Below, piece after piece: positions 26,325 through 35,027 of a stretch of DNA of 64,000 nt. The stretch lies in contig NZ_BNJF01000002.1 of the NCBI RefSeq assembly GCF_016587355.1, forward strand, positions 124,001 to 188,000, read 5' to 3'. Within the stretch, counting starts at the first letter, position 1; every line of letters begins with the position of its first letter. Source of the stretch: Ktedonospora formicarum. Its GTDB lineage: Bacteria > Chloroflexota > Ktedonobacteria > Ktedonobacterales > Ktedonobacteraceae. The notes below the pieces were generated by a model. That model worked only from the letters and a program-made list of their open reading frames with translations, had not been told where the DNA came from and ran no database searches. The position numbers and the translations under genes are program-made.

Positions 26325-26966
26325 TCAAAGAGTTGAGGGAGCGAAGAATGGTTTTTGTGGTTCCTCAAACAAGGAGTCAGGGAAGCCATGCTTCATGACG
26401 TGCAACACGCGATCTGCCATGAGATCTGGGCTTGGCTCGTCCTGCTCATCCCACCAGCAGTGGAAGGCCCGGTCCATCAAGCCTTCAAGGAGGGCAGCGA
26501 GCAAGGGAATCTCCTCTTCAGAGAACGGAGAAAGATCGACGACCTGCTCAAGGAAACGCAAGAACATCTCCACAAGCATTCCTGGCCCACCAGATCGTGC
26601 CGCGACTCCTTCTCCTGTCCTCTCAATACGAAGAATGTCGCGTTGCGCGTACACCTGATGAAAAATGGCACGAACGACCACAGGCAGGGAAGGGTTGTCC
26701 TCGTGCGCAATCTCCTCCCCCACTTGCTGTCGCATGGCTTCGAGCCCTTCTGTCAGAACAGTATTGAAGATTGCCTCTTTATCGCGGAAATGCAGGTAAA
26801 AGGTACCAACACCAACTGCAGCGGTTTCGGTAATTTCAGTGATCGTGGCGTCATGATAGCCACGGATCGCAAACACTTTGCGGGCCGCCACTAGCAGGTT
26901 GGCACGGGTGCGAGCCCGTCTTCTTGCCCCTCTGGGCTGTTTCACTTGCTGACTTTCCTGATCCAT
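26325..26966 (-). CDS. TetR family transcriptional regulator
   Basis: 213 residues. N-terminal TetR HTH: RANLLVAARKVFAIRGYHDATITEITETAAVGVGTFYLHFRDKEAIF. The C-terminal domain is helical with several Trp and Phe for ligand binding. The gene lies upstream of the acyltransferase on the same strand, with 16 nt between its stop and that gene's ATG 26308, so the two are probably one operon. A consensus promoter followed by a perfect 16-bp-arm inverted repeat lies just ahead of the start codon, which indicates autoregulation. Confidence 0.93.
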   Translation of the reverse strand: MDQESQQVKQPRGARRRARTRANLLVAARKVFAIRGYHDATITEITETAAVGVGTFYLHFRDKEAIFNTVLTEGLEAMRQQVGEEIAHEDNPSLPVVVRAIFHQVYAQRDILRIERTGEGVAARSGGPGMLVEMFLRFLEQVVDLSPFSEEEIPLLAALLEGLMDRAFHCWWDEQDEPSPDLMADRVLHVMKHGFPDSLFEEPQKPFFAPSTL

Positions 26967-26969
26967 ACT

Positions 26970-27036
26970 CTATCCATTTCTGAAACTGAAATCACTTTCA
27001 GAAATGGATAGTACCCCATCAACTGGTATCTGTCAA
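26970..27036 (-). promoter_or_regulatory. Consensus promoter and operator of the TetR/acyltransferase operon
   Basis: On the - strand TTGACA (27031-27036) and TACTAT (27008-27013) are spaced 17. A perfect inverted repeat with 16-bp arms (26970-26985 and 26996-27011, 10-nt centre) overlaps the -10 and the start of transcription and ends 3 nt before the ATG. TetR binding here would block transcription directly. The rest of the gap to 27271 has no supportable gene. Confidence 0.85.
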
Positions 27037-27271
27037 GAGGAAGATGAACATATTCAACAAACCGCCGTGGGAATCCCCATATGTGAATGACAAGGGATTC
27101 TTGCAATGGTCCTTCATAGGTAAGATGGAAAGGGGGTATGCCCAGAGAGGGCTGGGCTAGATCCTCCGAACTCCAATTGCGAAGACGGCGCTCTCGACGC
27201 AAATATAGGAACAAGATCAGCACGACAGGAAGGCGCTATACGTCCGGTGAAATTGAAAGCCATTCCTCGCG

Positions 27272-27763
27272 TCACTTCTTATCTTCATCTCGCTCTGCTC
27301 TCATCTTTCTCGTCAATACATGTTGTAGTCGCTTGAGGAGTAGATCGAGTTGCACACGTTCATCAGCAGTGAGCGAAGCCAGAACATCTTCACTGAGTTG
27401 TTGCTGAAGAAGACGCACTTGCTGAAAGTGCGCCTGCGCAGCTTTCGTTAACACAAGAAGCGTTGCACGACGATCAGTTGGATCAGGAAGCCGAGAAAGC
27501 ATATCCTCCTGTTCCAGTGCATCAACTAAGGCAGTCACTGTGCGCGCTCTGATTCCAAGGGACGTTGCCAGATCACTCATGCGAATCTGCCCTGCATCTT
27601 CAACCGCGAGTAAAAGACGCAGACGGGAGTCAGAAAGTTTTGTCGAAAGCTTTTGATCGGCCAGGCGCGCATCAAAATAGCGACGCAAGATATGAGCGGT
27701 TGCAACAAGTGTTCCCAGAACATGGACATCATTGGGAGAAGGCTCCATCGAATTCCTTGACAT
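27272..27763 (-). CDS. MarR family transcriptional regulator
   Basis: 163 residues from the Met of MSRNSMEPSP, with GGAAGAAG just upstream; the frame extends to 27826 through operator DNA. MarR winged helix: SRLRLLLAVEDAGQIRMSDLATSLGIRARTVTALVDALEQEDMLSRLPDPTDRRATLLVLT. It should repress itself and the divergent P450 gene through the palindrome at 27785-27810, with release by a small aromatic or lipophilic ligand as is usual in the family. Confidence 0.92.
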   Translation of the reverse strand: MSRNSMEPSPNDVHVLGTLVATAHILRRYFDARLADQKLSTKLSDSRLRLLLAVEDAGQIRMSDLATSLGIRARTVTALVDALEQEDMLSRLPDPTDRRATLLVLTKAAQAHFQQVRLLQQQLSEDVLASLTADERVQLDLLLKRLQHVLTRKMRAERDEDKK

Positions 27764-27784
27764 TCTCTTCTTCCTCAGTGTATA

Positions 27785-27810
27785 GTGATAGTGAGCAAGC
27801 TCACTATCAC
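27785..27810. promoter_or_regulatory. MarR operator palindrome
   Basis: 12-bp perfect arms (27785-27796 and 27799-27810) around AA. It lies between the divergent MarR and P450 starts, 22 nt from the MarR start codon. A partial copy of the inner half-site (TTGCTCA) follows at 27813. A TATAAT on the - strand at about 27818-27823 probably serves the MarR gene. Confidence 0.8.
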
Positions 27811-27876
27811 ATTGCTCATTATACAATTTCTCTTCATTATACTTTCTCTTTTTGCTCTAGGCAAGAAAGGATTGTT

Positions 27877-29064
27877 ATGTCATTTTTGATCAGGAAAGAG
27901 AATGTCTTTGCGCCATTTCACTGGTATCATGAGATGCGTCGCACTCAACCACTTTTTTATGACGAACAGACGCACCACTGGCATATTTTTCGATACGAAG
28001 ATGTAAAATTTGTTTTGTCGGAGCATACGTTATTTTCCTCAGATATTTCTGGGAGTGGAGCAAACACTGGAGATTCTTTGCGCAGTAGCCTTCAGTTTCT
28101 CGACCCACCTCGTCATCATCAACTCCGTCGTCTGGTTAGCCAGGCCTTTACACCACGTGTCGTCGAACAGCTGGTAGCTCATATAACAAGCGTTGTTTCT
28201 GAACTCCTGGATAGTCTCCATTCTTCGGATCGGCTAATCGATTTTGCGACACAGATTGCATCACCGCTGCCGGCACTTGTCATAGCATCTCTATTAGGAG
28301 TATCTCCCCATCGGCAGAACGATTTTCGACGGTGGGCTGATGTCGCGCTTGCGGCTCCGGGTCCGGGTGCCCCTCAGGAAATCGCGACTGCATACCAGAG
28401 AGCAAAGATGGAAATGGCAGAATATATGACGCAAATAATCGAGGAGCGACGGGTAGAGCCGCGCGATGATCTCATCAGCCACCTGATCACGGCCGAAATT
28501 GAGGGGCAGCGCTTAACTGGCTGGGAGCTGCTTAGTTTTTGCGAGCTCCTTCTGATCAATGGCAACAAATCGACTTTTCATCTGATGAATGCCATTGTGC
28601 TCTGCTTTGACCGATATCCAGAGGCCCTCGCGCACGTACGCGCTCGTCCTGAAGTCCTCCCAGGAGCAATTGAAGAAGTTTTGCGTTTTCTTGCCCCGTT
28701 GAAAGCCACTGTTCGACGTACGAGAGAAAAAACGCTGGTTGGAGGGCGCCAACTGGCAAAAGATCAGGAAATCGTTGCCTGGATTGAGTCAGCCAATCAC
28801 GACGAAAACCATTTTGACTCTCCTGAGCAGTTTATGATTGAGCGCACACCAAATCATCATCTCTCATTTGGCTTTGGTATTCATGCCTGCCTTGGGTCAC
28901 ATCTTGCACGTTTAGAAGCAAGGGTGGCACTTCAGGCCATGTTTGAGCGCTTTGCCGGGCAATGGTCTATCCCAGATGTCTTTTTAGATGCCCTCAAAGG
29001 ACCTGGCCCCAGTACTGCCGGGATCATGGGGGTAAAACATCTGCCATTGACCTGGGAAGCGTGA
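27877..29064 (+). CDS. Cytochrome P450 with atypical I-helix
   Basis: 395 residues from ATG 27877, which has AAAGGA 5 nt upstream; the frame itself opens earlier, inside the MarR gene. The heme loop FGFGIHACLGSHLARLEARVAL and ExxR (EEVLRFLAP) are intact. The I-helix reads LLLINGNKSTFHL in place of the usual (A/G)GxETT: Lys sits at the acid position and Ser at the Thr position. It may use peroxide or perform a non-standard reaction, or may tolerate this change. It is divergent from MarR and followed by a strong terminator, so it is a single-gene unit without its own redox partners. Confidence 0.9.
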   Translation: MSFLIRKENVFAPFHWYHEMRRTQPLFYDEQTHHWHIFRYEDVKFVLSEHTLFSSDISGSGANTGDSLRSSLQFLDPPRHHQLRRLVSQAFTPRVVEQLVAHITSVVSELLDSLHSSDRLIDFATQIASPLPALVIASLLGVSPHRQNDFRRWADVALAAPGPGAPQEIATAYQRAKMEMAEYMTQIIEERRVEPRDDLISHLITAEIEGQRLTGWELLSFCELLLINGNKSTFHLMNAIVLCFDRYPEALAHVRARPEVLPGAIEEVLRFLAPLKATVRRTREKTLVGGRQLAKDQEIVAWIESANHDENHFDSPEQFMIERTPNHHLSFGFGIHACLGSHLARLEARVALQAMFERFAGQWSIPDVFLDALKGPGPSTAGIMGVKHLPLTWEA

Positions 29065-29284
29065 CCTCCAATATCCACGCACCATGAGAAAAGCAACAAC
29101 CTACTTTCGAGAGAGAAAGAGATGAACCTCCTCCGAGCAGGATATCAATAGGATGAGAGCGGTAACACGACCTTCAAAGAAGTTGAGAAATGCTTTCTCA
29201 AGATGGCGCAGTGGAACAGCAACACCACAAGAAAAGAAGTGGCTTTGCTTCCTCCCTACTCGGTGAAGCGCAGAGGTCTCCATA

Positions 29285-29316
29285 AAGCCTCATCTTAAGA
29301 TGAGGCTTCGTTTTTT
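29285..29316 (+). terminator. Intrinsic terminator
   Basis: Arms 29285-29296 and 29297-29308 are an exact 24-bp palindrome, followed by CG and T6 (29311-29316). It lies downstream of the P450 gene. The 29065-29430 gap has no gene. Confidence 0.82.
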
Positions 29317-29430
29317 GCTGCCTTGCGAGCTTTGATACTGTGAAGTAACACACTGCAATATAGGCTGCTTAATTCTAAAATAGGGATACATCGACCAGAG
29401 AAAACACTAATGAAAGGAAGCCCTTGTTGG

Positions 29431-30048
29431 ATGAAACATAATACTCGCTTTCTCTTTTTACCTTTTTTCTGTCTGTTACTCCTATCATGTAGCAACACTG
29501 CCAACACTGGCACAACTGCTACAGCGACAAATACTCAATCCGTATCGTCAACGCCTACCACAGTCAAAAGTCCCACATCACTTCCACAGCCGACGCCAAC
29601 CTTCAAACATGTTTATCGAGGGACTGATTTTTCTATCGGGTATCCTGATGATTGGACCGCAACACCACATATTGATAGTCAAGAAGAAGATGTAGAGTTT
29701 GCAGAAAGCGTAGATCAGGCAAGAGTATATATTACTTCATCCCATGAGGAATCCACCCCCGAAACCTTGATACAGTATGCTCTATCCACTGTATCCGGGT
29801 TTGGAAGCGACTATCAGGTTCTACCAGTTCCAGCAACCACGACCATTAATGGGGTGATCTGGAACCAAAAAAAAGTCTCTGCTGTTTCCCCTACGGGAGA
29901 CCCCGTGACCCTCCTGGTTCTGGCAACAAAACAGTTGCACAATCCTAACCGAGCAATAATGATACAGTGTGGCGCTAAAAATGCTTTTTTTGCTGATTCT
30001 GAAGCAAAGGTTTTTCATCCCATGCTCCAATCTTTCACTTTCCAGTAA
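29431..30048 (+). CDS. Putative lipoprotein with PsbP-like fold
   Basis: About 205 residues. A lipoprotein signal peptide (KHNTRFLFLPFFCLLLLSC, lipobox LLSC) is followed by a long Thr/Ser/Pro linker and a globular domain beginning FKHVYRGTDFSIGYPDDWTATP and ending MLQSFTFQ. That start and end pattern is common in PsbP/MOG1-like domains of Gram-positive surface lipoproteins. I chose ATG 29431, with AAGGAAG 11 nt upstream, over ATG 29410. Role unknown; it should sit on the outer face of the membrane. It stands alone. Confidence 0.78.
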   Translation: MKHNTRFLFLPFFCLLLLSCSNTANTGTTATATNTQSVSSTPTTVKSPTSLPQPTPTFKHVYRGTDFSIGYPDDWTATPHIDSQEEDVEFAESVDQARVYITSSHEESTPETLIQYALSTVSGFGSDYQVLPVPATTTINGVIWNQKKVSAVSPTGDPVTLLVLATKQLHNPNRAIMIQCGAKNAFFADSEAKVFHPMLQSFTFQ

Positions 30049-30360
30049 GCTGTGATTTTCACCTGTTTTCGACGGTAAATGGGATAATAAACGTGAGCTT
30101 CGATGAACAATCTATTGTCCCATTCTAAGCCTCTATCCCCTTTTATAAAACCTTCCATCCTGGTTAGATGAGTCTGGATGAGATGAATACTGCTCGGACT
30201 GGAGCACTTGATCCAGCCGGGCACTTCTATTTCACCTGGCGCTTATCATTTCTGAGCTCTTCTAGCGATGTTTCTTTCCAATTTATATCTTCCACAAAAG
30301 CGGGTCAGTTACACATCAAGCCATCATAGAAGCAAAATCAAATGGAGACACTTTCTGGAA

Positions 30361-30393
30361 TGCTGCGAGCAAACTTCCTGTTTGCTCGCAGCA
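30361..30393. terminator. 14-bp hairpin downstream of the LUD gene
   Basis: Arms 30361-30374 and 30380-30393 are perfect with a 5-nt loop. It lies about 160 nt beyond the 3' end of the - strand LUD gene, in a 502-nt gap (30049-30550) between convergent genes that holds nothing else I recognise. No long T-run, so its terminator role is tentative. Confidence 0.5.
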
Positions 30394-30550
30394 TGATGAG
30401 GAGCATGATAACGTTCTCGCTCCCTGAAACAAACCATGCTCCACGTTGAAAACAGGCCAGCGGGATGGCATCAAACGAATGGTATGATCGCAAACCGCAG
30501 CACAGATGAAGTTTTTCCCAGAAGGAAGCTTCTTTTGCTTTTCACATCTC

Positions 30551-31195
30551 CTAGAAGCCAAGCTGCTGCTTGACCAGGACAATCGTGATGCGATTGGGAT
30601 ATGCCTCTCCGTTGATGATCAGAATTTTATTGATGGCGCTGGGTTGGCCGTATACCTGCTGTGATCGTTCGTTTTCTAAAGGAAGGCTATGTTCACGGAT
30701 GCGACGAAGTCCGTCTTCCAGCGTGGGAACAAGCTTATGTGTGCCAACCACCCAGATCACTTGGCCCGCACCAAATGCAGCGGGGCCTAACTGGCTGCCA
30801 ACTGCTGATGCGATAAGCACCTCACCTTGTTCGGTTATCGCGTGGACGCTTCCTACCAGCACATCAGGGCCGGCTATCAACTTGCGCATCTCGTTGCGCT
30901 GTGTCACATGATCAAATGTAGATAACCGAGCGCGCATCGATTGAAAGCGGTTTGCGTGTTCAATCTGCTCTGCCAGACCAATCGCCTCAAGGGTACGCGA
31001 AGGAGAATCAAAGACCTCTGCGCCATCGGGGATCAGGTCAAGCACGTATGTTCTTGCTTCTTCTCCGGTATCCATGACAACCGCTTGTATGCCATGCGCT
31101 TGCAGAGCCTGTGCCGTCTTTTCGATCTGCTGCTCTGATGCCAGTTGCGTAAATTCGGAATGTGAGAGATTAGTAGCCATTGAGATTGTTTTCAC
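30551..31195 (-). CDS. LUD domain protein (LutC-like)
   Basis: 214 residues. The LUD pattern is clear: QIEKTAQALQAHGIQAVVMDTGEEARTYVLDLIPDGAEVFDSPSRTLEAIG, VLVGSVHAITEQGEVLIASAVGSQLGP and VIWVVGTHKLVPTLEDGLRRI. In lactate-utilisation operons LutB/LutC belong to this family, but no LutA or LutB gene is nearby; stand-alone LUD proteins have no established reaction. The start is GTG 31195 or ATG 31180; neither has a clear ribosome site. Confidence 0.87.
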   Translation of the reverse strand: MKTISMATNLSHSEFTQLASEQQIEKTAQALQAHGIQAVVMDTGEEARTYVLDLIPDGAEVFDSPSRTLEAIGLAEQIEHANRFQSMRARLSTFDHVTQRNEMRKLIAGPDVLVGSVHAITEQGEVLIASAVGSQLGPAAFGAGQVIWVVGTHKLVPTLEDGLRRIREHSLPLENERSQQVYGQPSAINKILIINGEAYPNRITIVLVKQQLGF

Positions 31196-31416
31196 TTTCT
31201 TGTCTTTTGTAAATCTTGATATACAACTAGTGAAATGGTGCTGATGGCACTGTTGATGAGCTTCCTTCTCTTGAGGGGAGGGTAGGCCCTCTCAGTGATG
31301 CGAGAATTATTCATTGGCAGAAGAAAGGCCCATAGTAGACCAGGTTCATCCCACAATGTCTATTCACTCAGCTAGCATTTTTACATGATTGCGGGAATGC
31401 CAGCTCAACTTGTAAT

Positions 31417-31875
31417 TTACCTTTCTTCCGCCTCCGCTGCCTGGGGCGCCGAACCCGCAAGCGGCGTAGTGTCAAGGTATCTGACCTCGAATACGCGCTC
31501 GGAGAACTTCCAGCCGTCCTCTGTGCGCCGATAGCGGTCGTGGAATACAGCGTAGTTCAGATACGAGTTGCCATTGCGCAGACAGATGAGTTCTGAGAGG
31601 TAGGCCCGGCCTACCGCAGTGTCGCCAAGCAGTTGGATCATACCTGGGTGCGTGGTTTGCACAAAGTAGACCCACTGACTCTTCAGCCACTCACTTCCGG
31701 AGCGGATTTGTTCCCGACCTATTTGTTCGACGTTGGCATCGGGAATCCGATACACACCATCCTCAGTGAACAGCGATGCAAGGCGGCCATAGTCGTACAT
31801 CATCGCTGCGTCGGTGAACTCGCCACGCAGCGCCTCGATCTCGAAGCGATCAACAATACTCTCTAAGGTACTCAT
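31417..31875 (-). CDS. SnoaL-like / NTF2-fold protein
   Basis: 152 residues. The N-terminus (ESIVDRFEIEALRGEFTDAAMMYDYGRLASLFTEDGVYRIP) and C-terminus (YAVFHDRYRRTEDGWKFSERVFEVRYLDTTPL) are the standard SnoaL_4 frame of small alpha+beta-barrel proteins, which include polyketide cyclases, isomerases and dehydratases. The ligand is unknown. GAGAGG lies about 6 nt before ATG 31875. It stands in a row of - strand single genes. Confidence 0.88.
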   Translation of the reverse strand: MSTLESIVDRFEIEALRGEFTDAAMMYDYGRLASLFTEDGVYRIPDANVEQIGREQIRSGSEWLKSQWVYFVQTTHPGMIQLLGDTAVGRAYLSELICLRNGNSYLNYAVFHDRYRRTEDGWKFSERVFEVRYLDTTPLAGSAPQAAEAEER

Positions 31876-32143
31876 TGATTTCCTCTCTTATATGTATAGT
31901 TCAAAAACCATGCCCCGGGGTCACACGCACGCCATTCTGGTCATGCGCTCTCACATCTTGTGCATCACTTCTGTGACGAAACGAAACGAAAGAATGTGAC
32001 CAGTGGATAAGTGCAGGCGTCGCATTGATGAAAGCCTCAGCTGCCGCACCGCTTGCGCTCATAAAAGATATCAGGCGGCTTCATTGCCCCTGGTGGCAGC
32101 TTGTCTCAATTCCGATCAACGAGAGCCAGAGATACCTGTGCCA

Positions 32144-33076
32144 TCAATAGATTTGCAGCACAATCCTGCCACGCCCATGACCGTTCCGGCTGTACTCATG
32201 AGCCTGTTGCACATCACTGAGGGGAAACGCCTTCCCAGCCGTCACATTGAGATGGCCTTCACTGATCAATTGTGTCAACACCTGTAAAGGAACGCTTGCT
32301 GCTCCCCGGCTCATCATCGCACGAACTCCACGTGCCTGCGCTTCTTCCTGCGGCGGGGGCCCGGCAATAGAGATCAGTGTTCCCCCTTGTCGGAGTGCAG
32401 CCAGCAAACTGCTGAGGGTCTTTCCTCCGACTCCATCCAACACCAGATCCACATCCTGGGCTATACCCTCAACGGAGGTTGTCGTGTAATCCACGACCTC
32501 ATCCGCACCAAGACTACGCACAAAATCAAGATTTGCTGTGGATGCCGTGCCGATCACATGAGCGCCCTTCCATTTCGCCAGTTGGATCGCGAACAGGCCC
32601 ACTCCACCCGCAGCCCCTTGAATCAACACCCGCTGACCAGCGGTCAGGCCTCCGTGATCAAAGAGCACTCGCCAGGCAGTTGTCGCGCCGACCGGGATAG
32701 TAGCAGCTTCAGCAAAACTAACCGTCTGCGGCTTGAGCGCAAGAGCTTCTACAGATATCGTGATGTACTCGGCATAGGCTCCTGCGCTGGTCTGCGCAAT
32801 AACGGCCTGCCCTCTCTTAAATGCCGTCACACCTGGACCAACCTCTTCAACCACACCCGCCATCTCAAGACCAGGGGTATAGGGAAATGTGATCGGCATC
32901 GATGCTTTCATCAACCCCTGGCAGATTCGCCAGTCGATTGGATTCACGCCAGCCGCGTAGACACGCAGCAACACTTCGCCCATCTGCGGCTCTGGACGTG
33001 CCTTCTCTTCAAGCTTGAGCACTTCAGGTCCACCATGGCTATGGATATGAATCACTCGCATGGTCTGTGTTGTCAT
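32144..33076 (-). CDS. NADP-dependent quinone oxidoreductase-like (zinc-free MDR)
   Basis: 310 residues from the Met of MTTQTMRVIHIHSHGG; the frame opens at 33151 but the extra part is not family-like. It is a medium-chain dehydrogenase/reductase without the zinc Cys sets: GPEVLKLEEKARPEP, VNPIDWRICQG, PGLEMAGVVEEVGPGV, then the NADPH motif VLIQGAAGGVGLFAIQLAKWKGAHVIGTAS and LGADEVVDYTTT. Members reduce quinones or enones. The substrate and operon partners are unknown. Confidence 0.9.
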   Translation of the reverse strand: MTTQTMRVIHIHSHGGPEVLKLEEKARPEPQMGEVLLRVYAAGVNPIDWRICQGLMKASMPITFPYTPGLEMAGVVEEVGPGVTAFKRGQAVIAQTSAGAYAEYITISVEALALKPQTVSFAEAATIPVGATTAWRVLFDHGGLTAGQRVLIQGAAGGVGLFAIQLAKWKGAHVIGTASTANLDFVRSLGADEVVDYTTTSVEGIAQDVDLVLDGVGGKTLSSLLAALRQGGTLISIAGPPPQEEAQARGVRAMMSRGAASVPLQVLTQLISEGHLNVTAGKAFPLSDVQQAHEYSRNGHGRGRIVLQIY

Positions 33077-33215
33077 CTTCGACTTTTCTCTTTTCTTTCG
33101 TATTGGAATTGAGATAACATTGCCAAGAATTGTCTTCGTGCGATTTGACACATGAATAGCTCAAACCCCTTCAAGCCTGGCTTCATTAGAAATTTGTCTC
33201 AACTCCAATGGGTCG

Positions 33216-33698
33216 TTAGTATTGTTGCAAACCAGGTATTGCGGATTTCTCGATCATCTGCGCGATGACTGATTGATTGATTAATATGGACGACAGTACG
33301 ACTGGTCGACGAGGGATGCGAAAGCTAGAATGGTCATGGAAGAGGCATGTAACCAGTGCACCTAGATCCTCTGTCTGCTCCTGGTGCAGTACACACCAAA
33401 AGCGACGTTCGCGCTCCTGTTGTGGTCCCCATTGTTCTCGTGAGAGGGGAAATGTTCCTGGGAAAGCCGGGTCGCAGATCAGACCTGCCTGCTTCAACTC
33501 GTCATAAACGGGCTGGAAAAGTAGCTGGCTATATCTGGCATACGCTGGCTCGCTTACTCGTGCAAAAATCTCTTCTAATTCTTGCCGATACTCTTGCAAA
33601 ACCTGCTGGTAGTGTTCGTCAATGAACTGCTGAATATAAGCGACTGTCGTTTCTATCGTTCTCCCTTTGAGGGAAAACGCTTCGGTAAGCGTTGTCAT
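33216..33698 (-). CDS. Hypothetical helical protein
   Basis: 160 residues. The first half is predicted helical (TVAYIQQFIDEHYQQVLQEYRQELEEIFARV). The second half has Trp/His-rich motifs (FPLSREQWGPQQERERRFWCVLH, CLFHDHSSFRIPRRP). AGGGAATGAG precedes ATG 33698. No signal peptide or membrane helix. I do not recognise the family. It lies between two detoxification-type enzyme genes on the same strand. Confidence 0.6.
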   Translation of the reverse strand: MTTLTEAFSLKGRTIETTVAYIQQFIDEHYQQVLQEYRQELEEIFARVSEPAYARYSQLLFQPVYDELKQAGLICDPAFPGTFPLSREQWGPQQERERRFWCVLHQEQTEDLGALVTCLFHDHSSFRIPRRPVVLSSILINQSVIAQMIEKSAIPGLQQY

Positions 33699-33796
33699 CT
33701 GCTCATTCCCTTCTTTCTCGATTCTCTTGCTGAAGTGTTGGTACTGGTGGGCACTTGCCCGATCTTGTCATCCACCGATTGCCAACGCCCCAAAAA

Positions 33797-34675
33797 CTAT
33801 GTCAGTTGCTGTAGCCAGTTTGCAATCCCTTGTCCCACTTCATCGGGAGCGTCTTCCTGTGGATAATGGAGTCCTTGCACAGTTATCTCACTTTGCGCAG
33901 GCCAGGCTCGACAGAACGCTCGTGCATCTGGCTGCATCGTGCCCGGCTCGCACTGAATAAAGAATTTTGGAAGAGTACTCCTAGTAAGCCATGCTCCATA
34001 GGTTGTGACGATTTCAGTCACATCAACTGGTTCTCCATCAAAAGGGAGCTGACGTGCCCAGGTAAGCATAGGACGACGCGCTTCGCCCGGCTCAGCAAAC
34101 GGGCGACGATACTGGTCCATCTCTTCTTCCGTCAAACGACGCTGAATGGTATTGGGAAGATTGCCTTCGATGAAGGTGTTTCGTTCCAGGATGATCTGTT
34201 CTCCTGCTGGAGACCGCAACGCCTGAAAGATCTTACGGGCTGGTTCCGGAAACTCGCTCCAGGTATATGGCTTGATGATCGCTTCCATATAGGCAATCCC
34301 TCGCACAGCATCTGGATGACGATAGGCCCAGTCGAAGCCCAGAACCGATCCCCAATCGTGCACAACAAAGATGACTCGTTCCCGTATGTCAAGCGCTTCG
34401 AGCAATGCATCCAGGTAACGGCGATGTTCGACAAAAGTGTAGGAGTCAGGACCGCTCTCGGGCAGTTTCTCTGAACCGCCCATCCCAATGAGATCAGGCG
34501 CGATGCAGCGCCCGAATCCTTCCATGTATGGCATAATATTGCGCCAGAGGTAGGAGGAGGTGGGATTGCCATGCAGAAAGACGATCGGATCACCACTCCC
34601 TACCTCGACATAGGCCATCTCCAGTCCCAGAATCTCTCGGCGCTTTTTTTGATATGGAAATGCTGCGTTACTCAT
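33797..34675 (-). CDS. Haloalkane dehalogenase (HLD-II, DhaA/LinB-like)
   Basis: 292 residues from the Met of MSNAAFPYQ. The family signatures are complete: halide-binding Asn/Trp strands (FLHGNPTSSYLWRNIMP), the nucleophile Asp in VHDWGS, the catalytic acid Glu in AYMEAIIKPYTW, the cap FIEGNLPNTIQRRLTEEEMDQYRRPF and the base His in GLHYPQEDAPDEVG. It cleaves the carbon-halogen bond of haloalkanes by a covalent ester intermediate in the cytoplasm. A decayed TetR gene with an intact promoter/operator lies just upstream and probably controlled it once. Confidence 0.93.
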   Translation of the reverse strand: MSNAAFPYQKKRREILGLEMAYVEVGSGDPIVFLHGNPTSSYLWRNIMPYMEGFGRCIAPDLIGMGGSEKLPESGPDSYTFVEHRRYLDALLEALDIRERVIFVVHDWGSVLGFDWAYRHPDAVRGIAYMEAIIKPYTWSEFPEPARKIFQALRSPAGEQIILERNTFIEGNLPNTIQRRLTEEEMDQYRRPFAEPGEARRPMLTWARQLPFDGEPVDVTEIVTTYGAWLTRSTLPKFFIQCEPGTMQPDARAFCRAWPAQSEITVQGLHYPQEDAPDEVGQGIANWLQQLT

Positions 34676-34795
34676 GGTATTTTCTGTTCCTTCCTTGTTG
34701 AAAAGAAAATCATCTCGCAGACCGGTTGACAAGTTGTCAGATTTAGAATGCTTAGAAGAAGGGAATCGACCAGGAATAATGCCTGGATGGCTCCC

Positions 34796-34992
34796 TTAAG
34801 TGGAAATCCTCCTCAACGCATCCTTGGTCTCAAAGTGTTTATACAGGGTGCCTTCGGCACAACCGGCGGTCTCGGAAACTTCCTTATTGGTCAAACAAGC
34901 CAGCCCTTTGCTTGAAGCAAATGTTCTGCTGCCTCCAAAATAGAGCGGCGTGTTTTTCCTTCCAACTGCTCTAATTTAGAGTGATCAATCAC
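34796..34992 (-). pseudogene. Frameshifted, truncated TetR regulator
   Basis: The - strand reads RRSILEAAEHLLQAKGWLV and stops; in the next frame it continues LTNKEVSETAGCAEGTLYKHFETKDALRR and then stops. Together these are one TetR HTH domain broken by a frameshift. The ligand domain is absent: the frame ends at 34796 and non-matching DNA leads to the dehalogenase gene. The promoter and operator ahead of it remain perfect, so another TetR protein could still act there. Confidence 0.75.
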
Positions 34993-35027
34993 TCTAAAAA
35001 TATAGTATGCAATCACCTTTTTGTCAA
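34975..35027 (-). promoter_or_regulatory. Intact promoter and operator of the broken TetR gene
   Basis: On the - strand TTGACA (35022-35027) and TATATT (34999-35004) are spaced 17. Directly downstream are perfect 11-bp arms (34975-34985 and 34988-34998) around CA, covering the start site. The layout is the same as at the 26970 TetR promoter. Confidence 0.8.

Noticed and set aside
26942..27223. 93-codon - strand frame between TetR and MarR
   Set aside because: It covers the TetR promoter and operator; only a short hydrophobic start resembles a protein, so it is at most a remnant.
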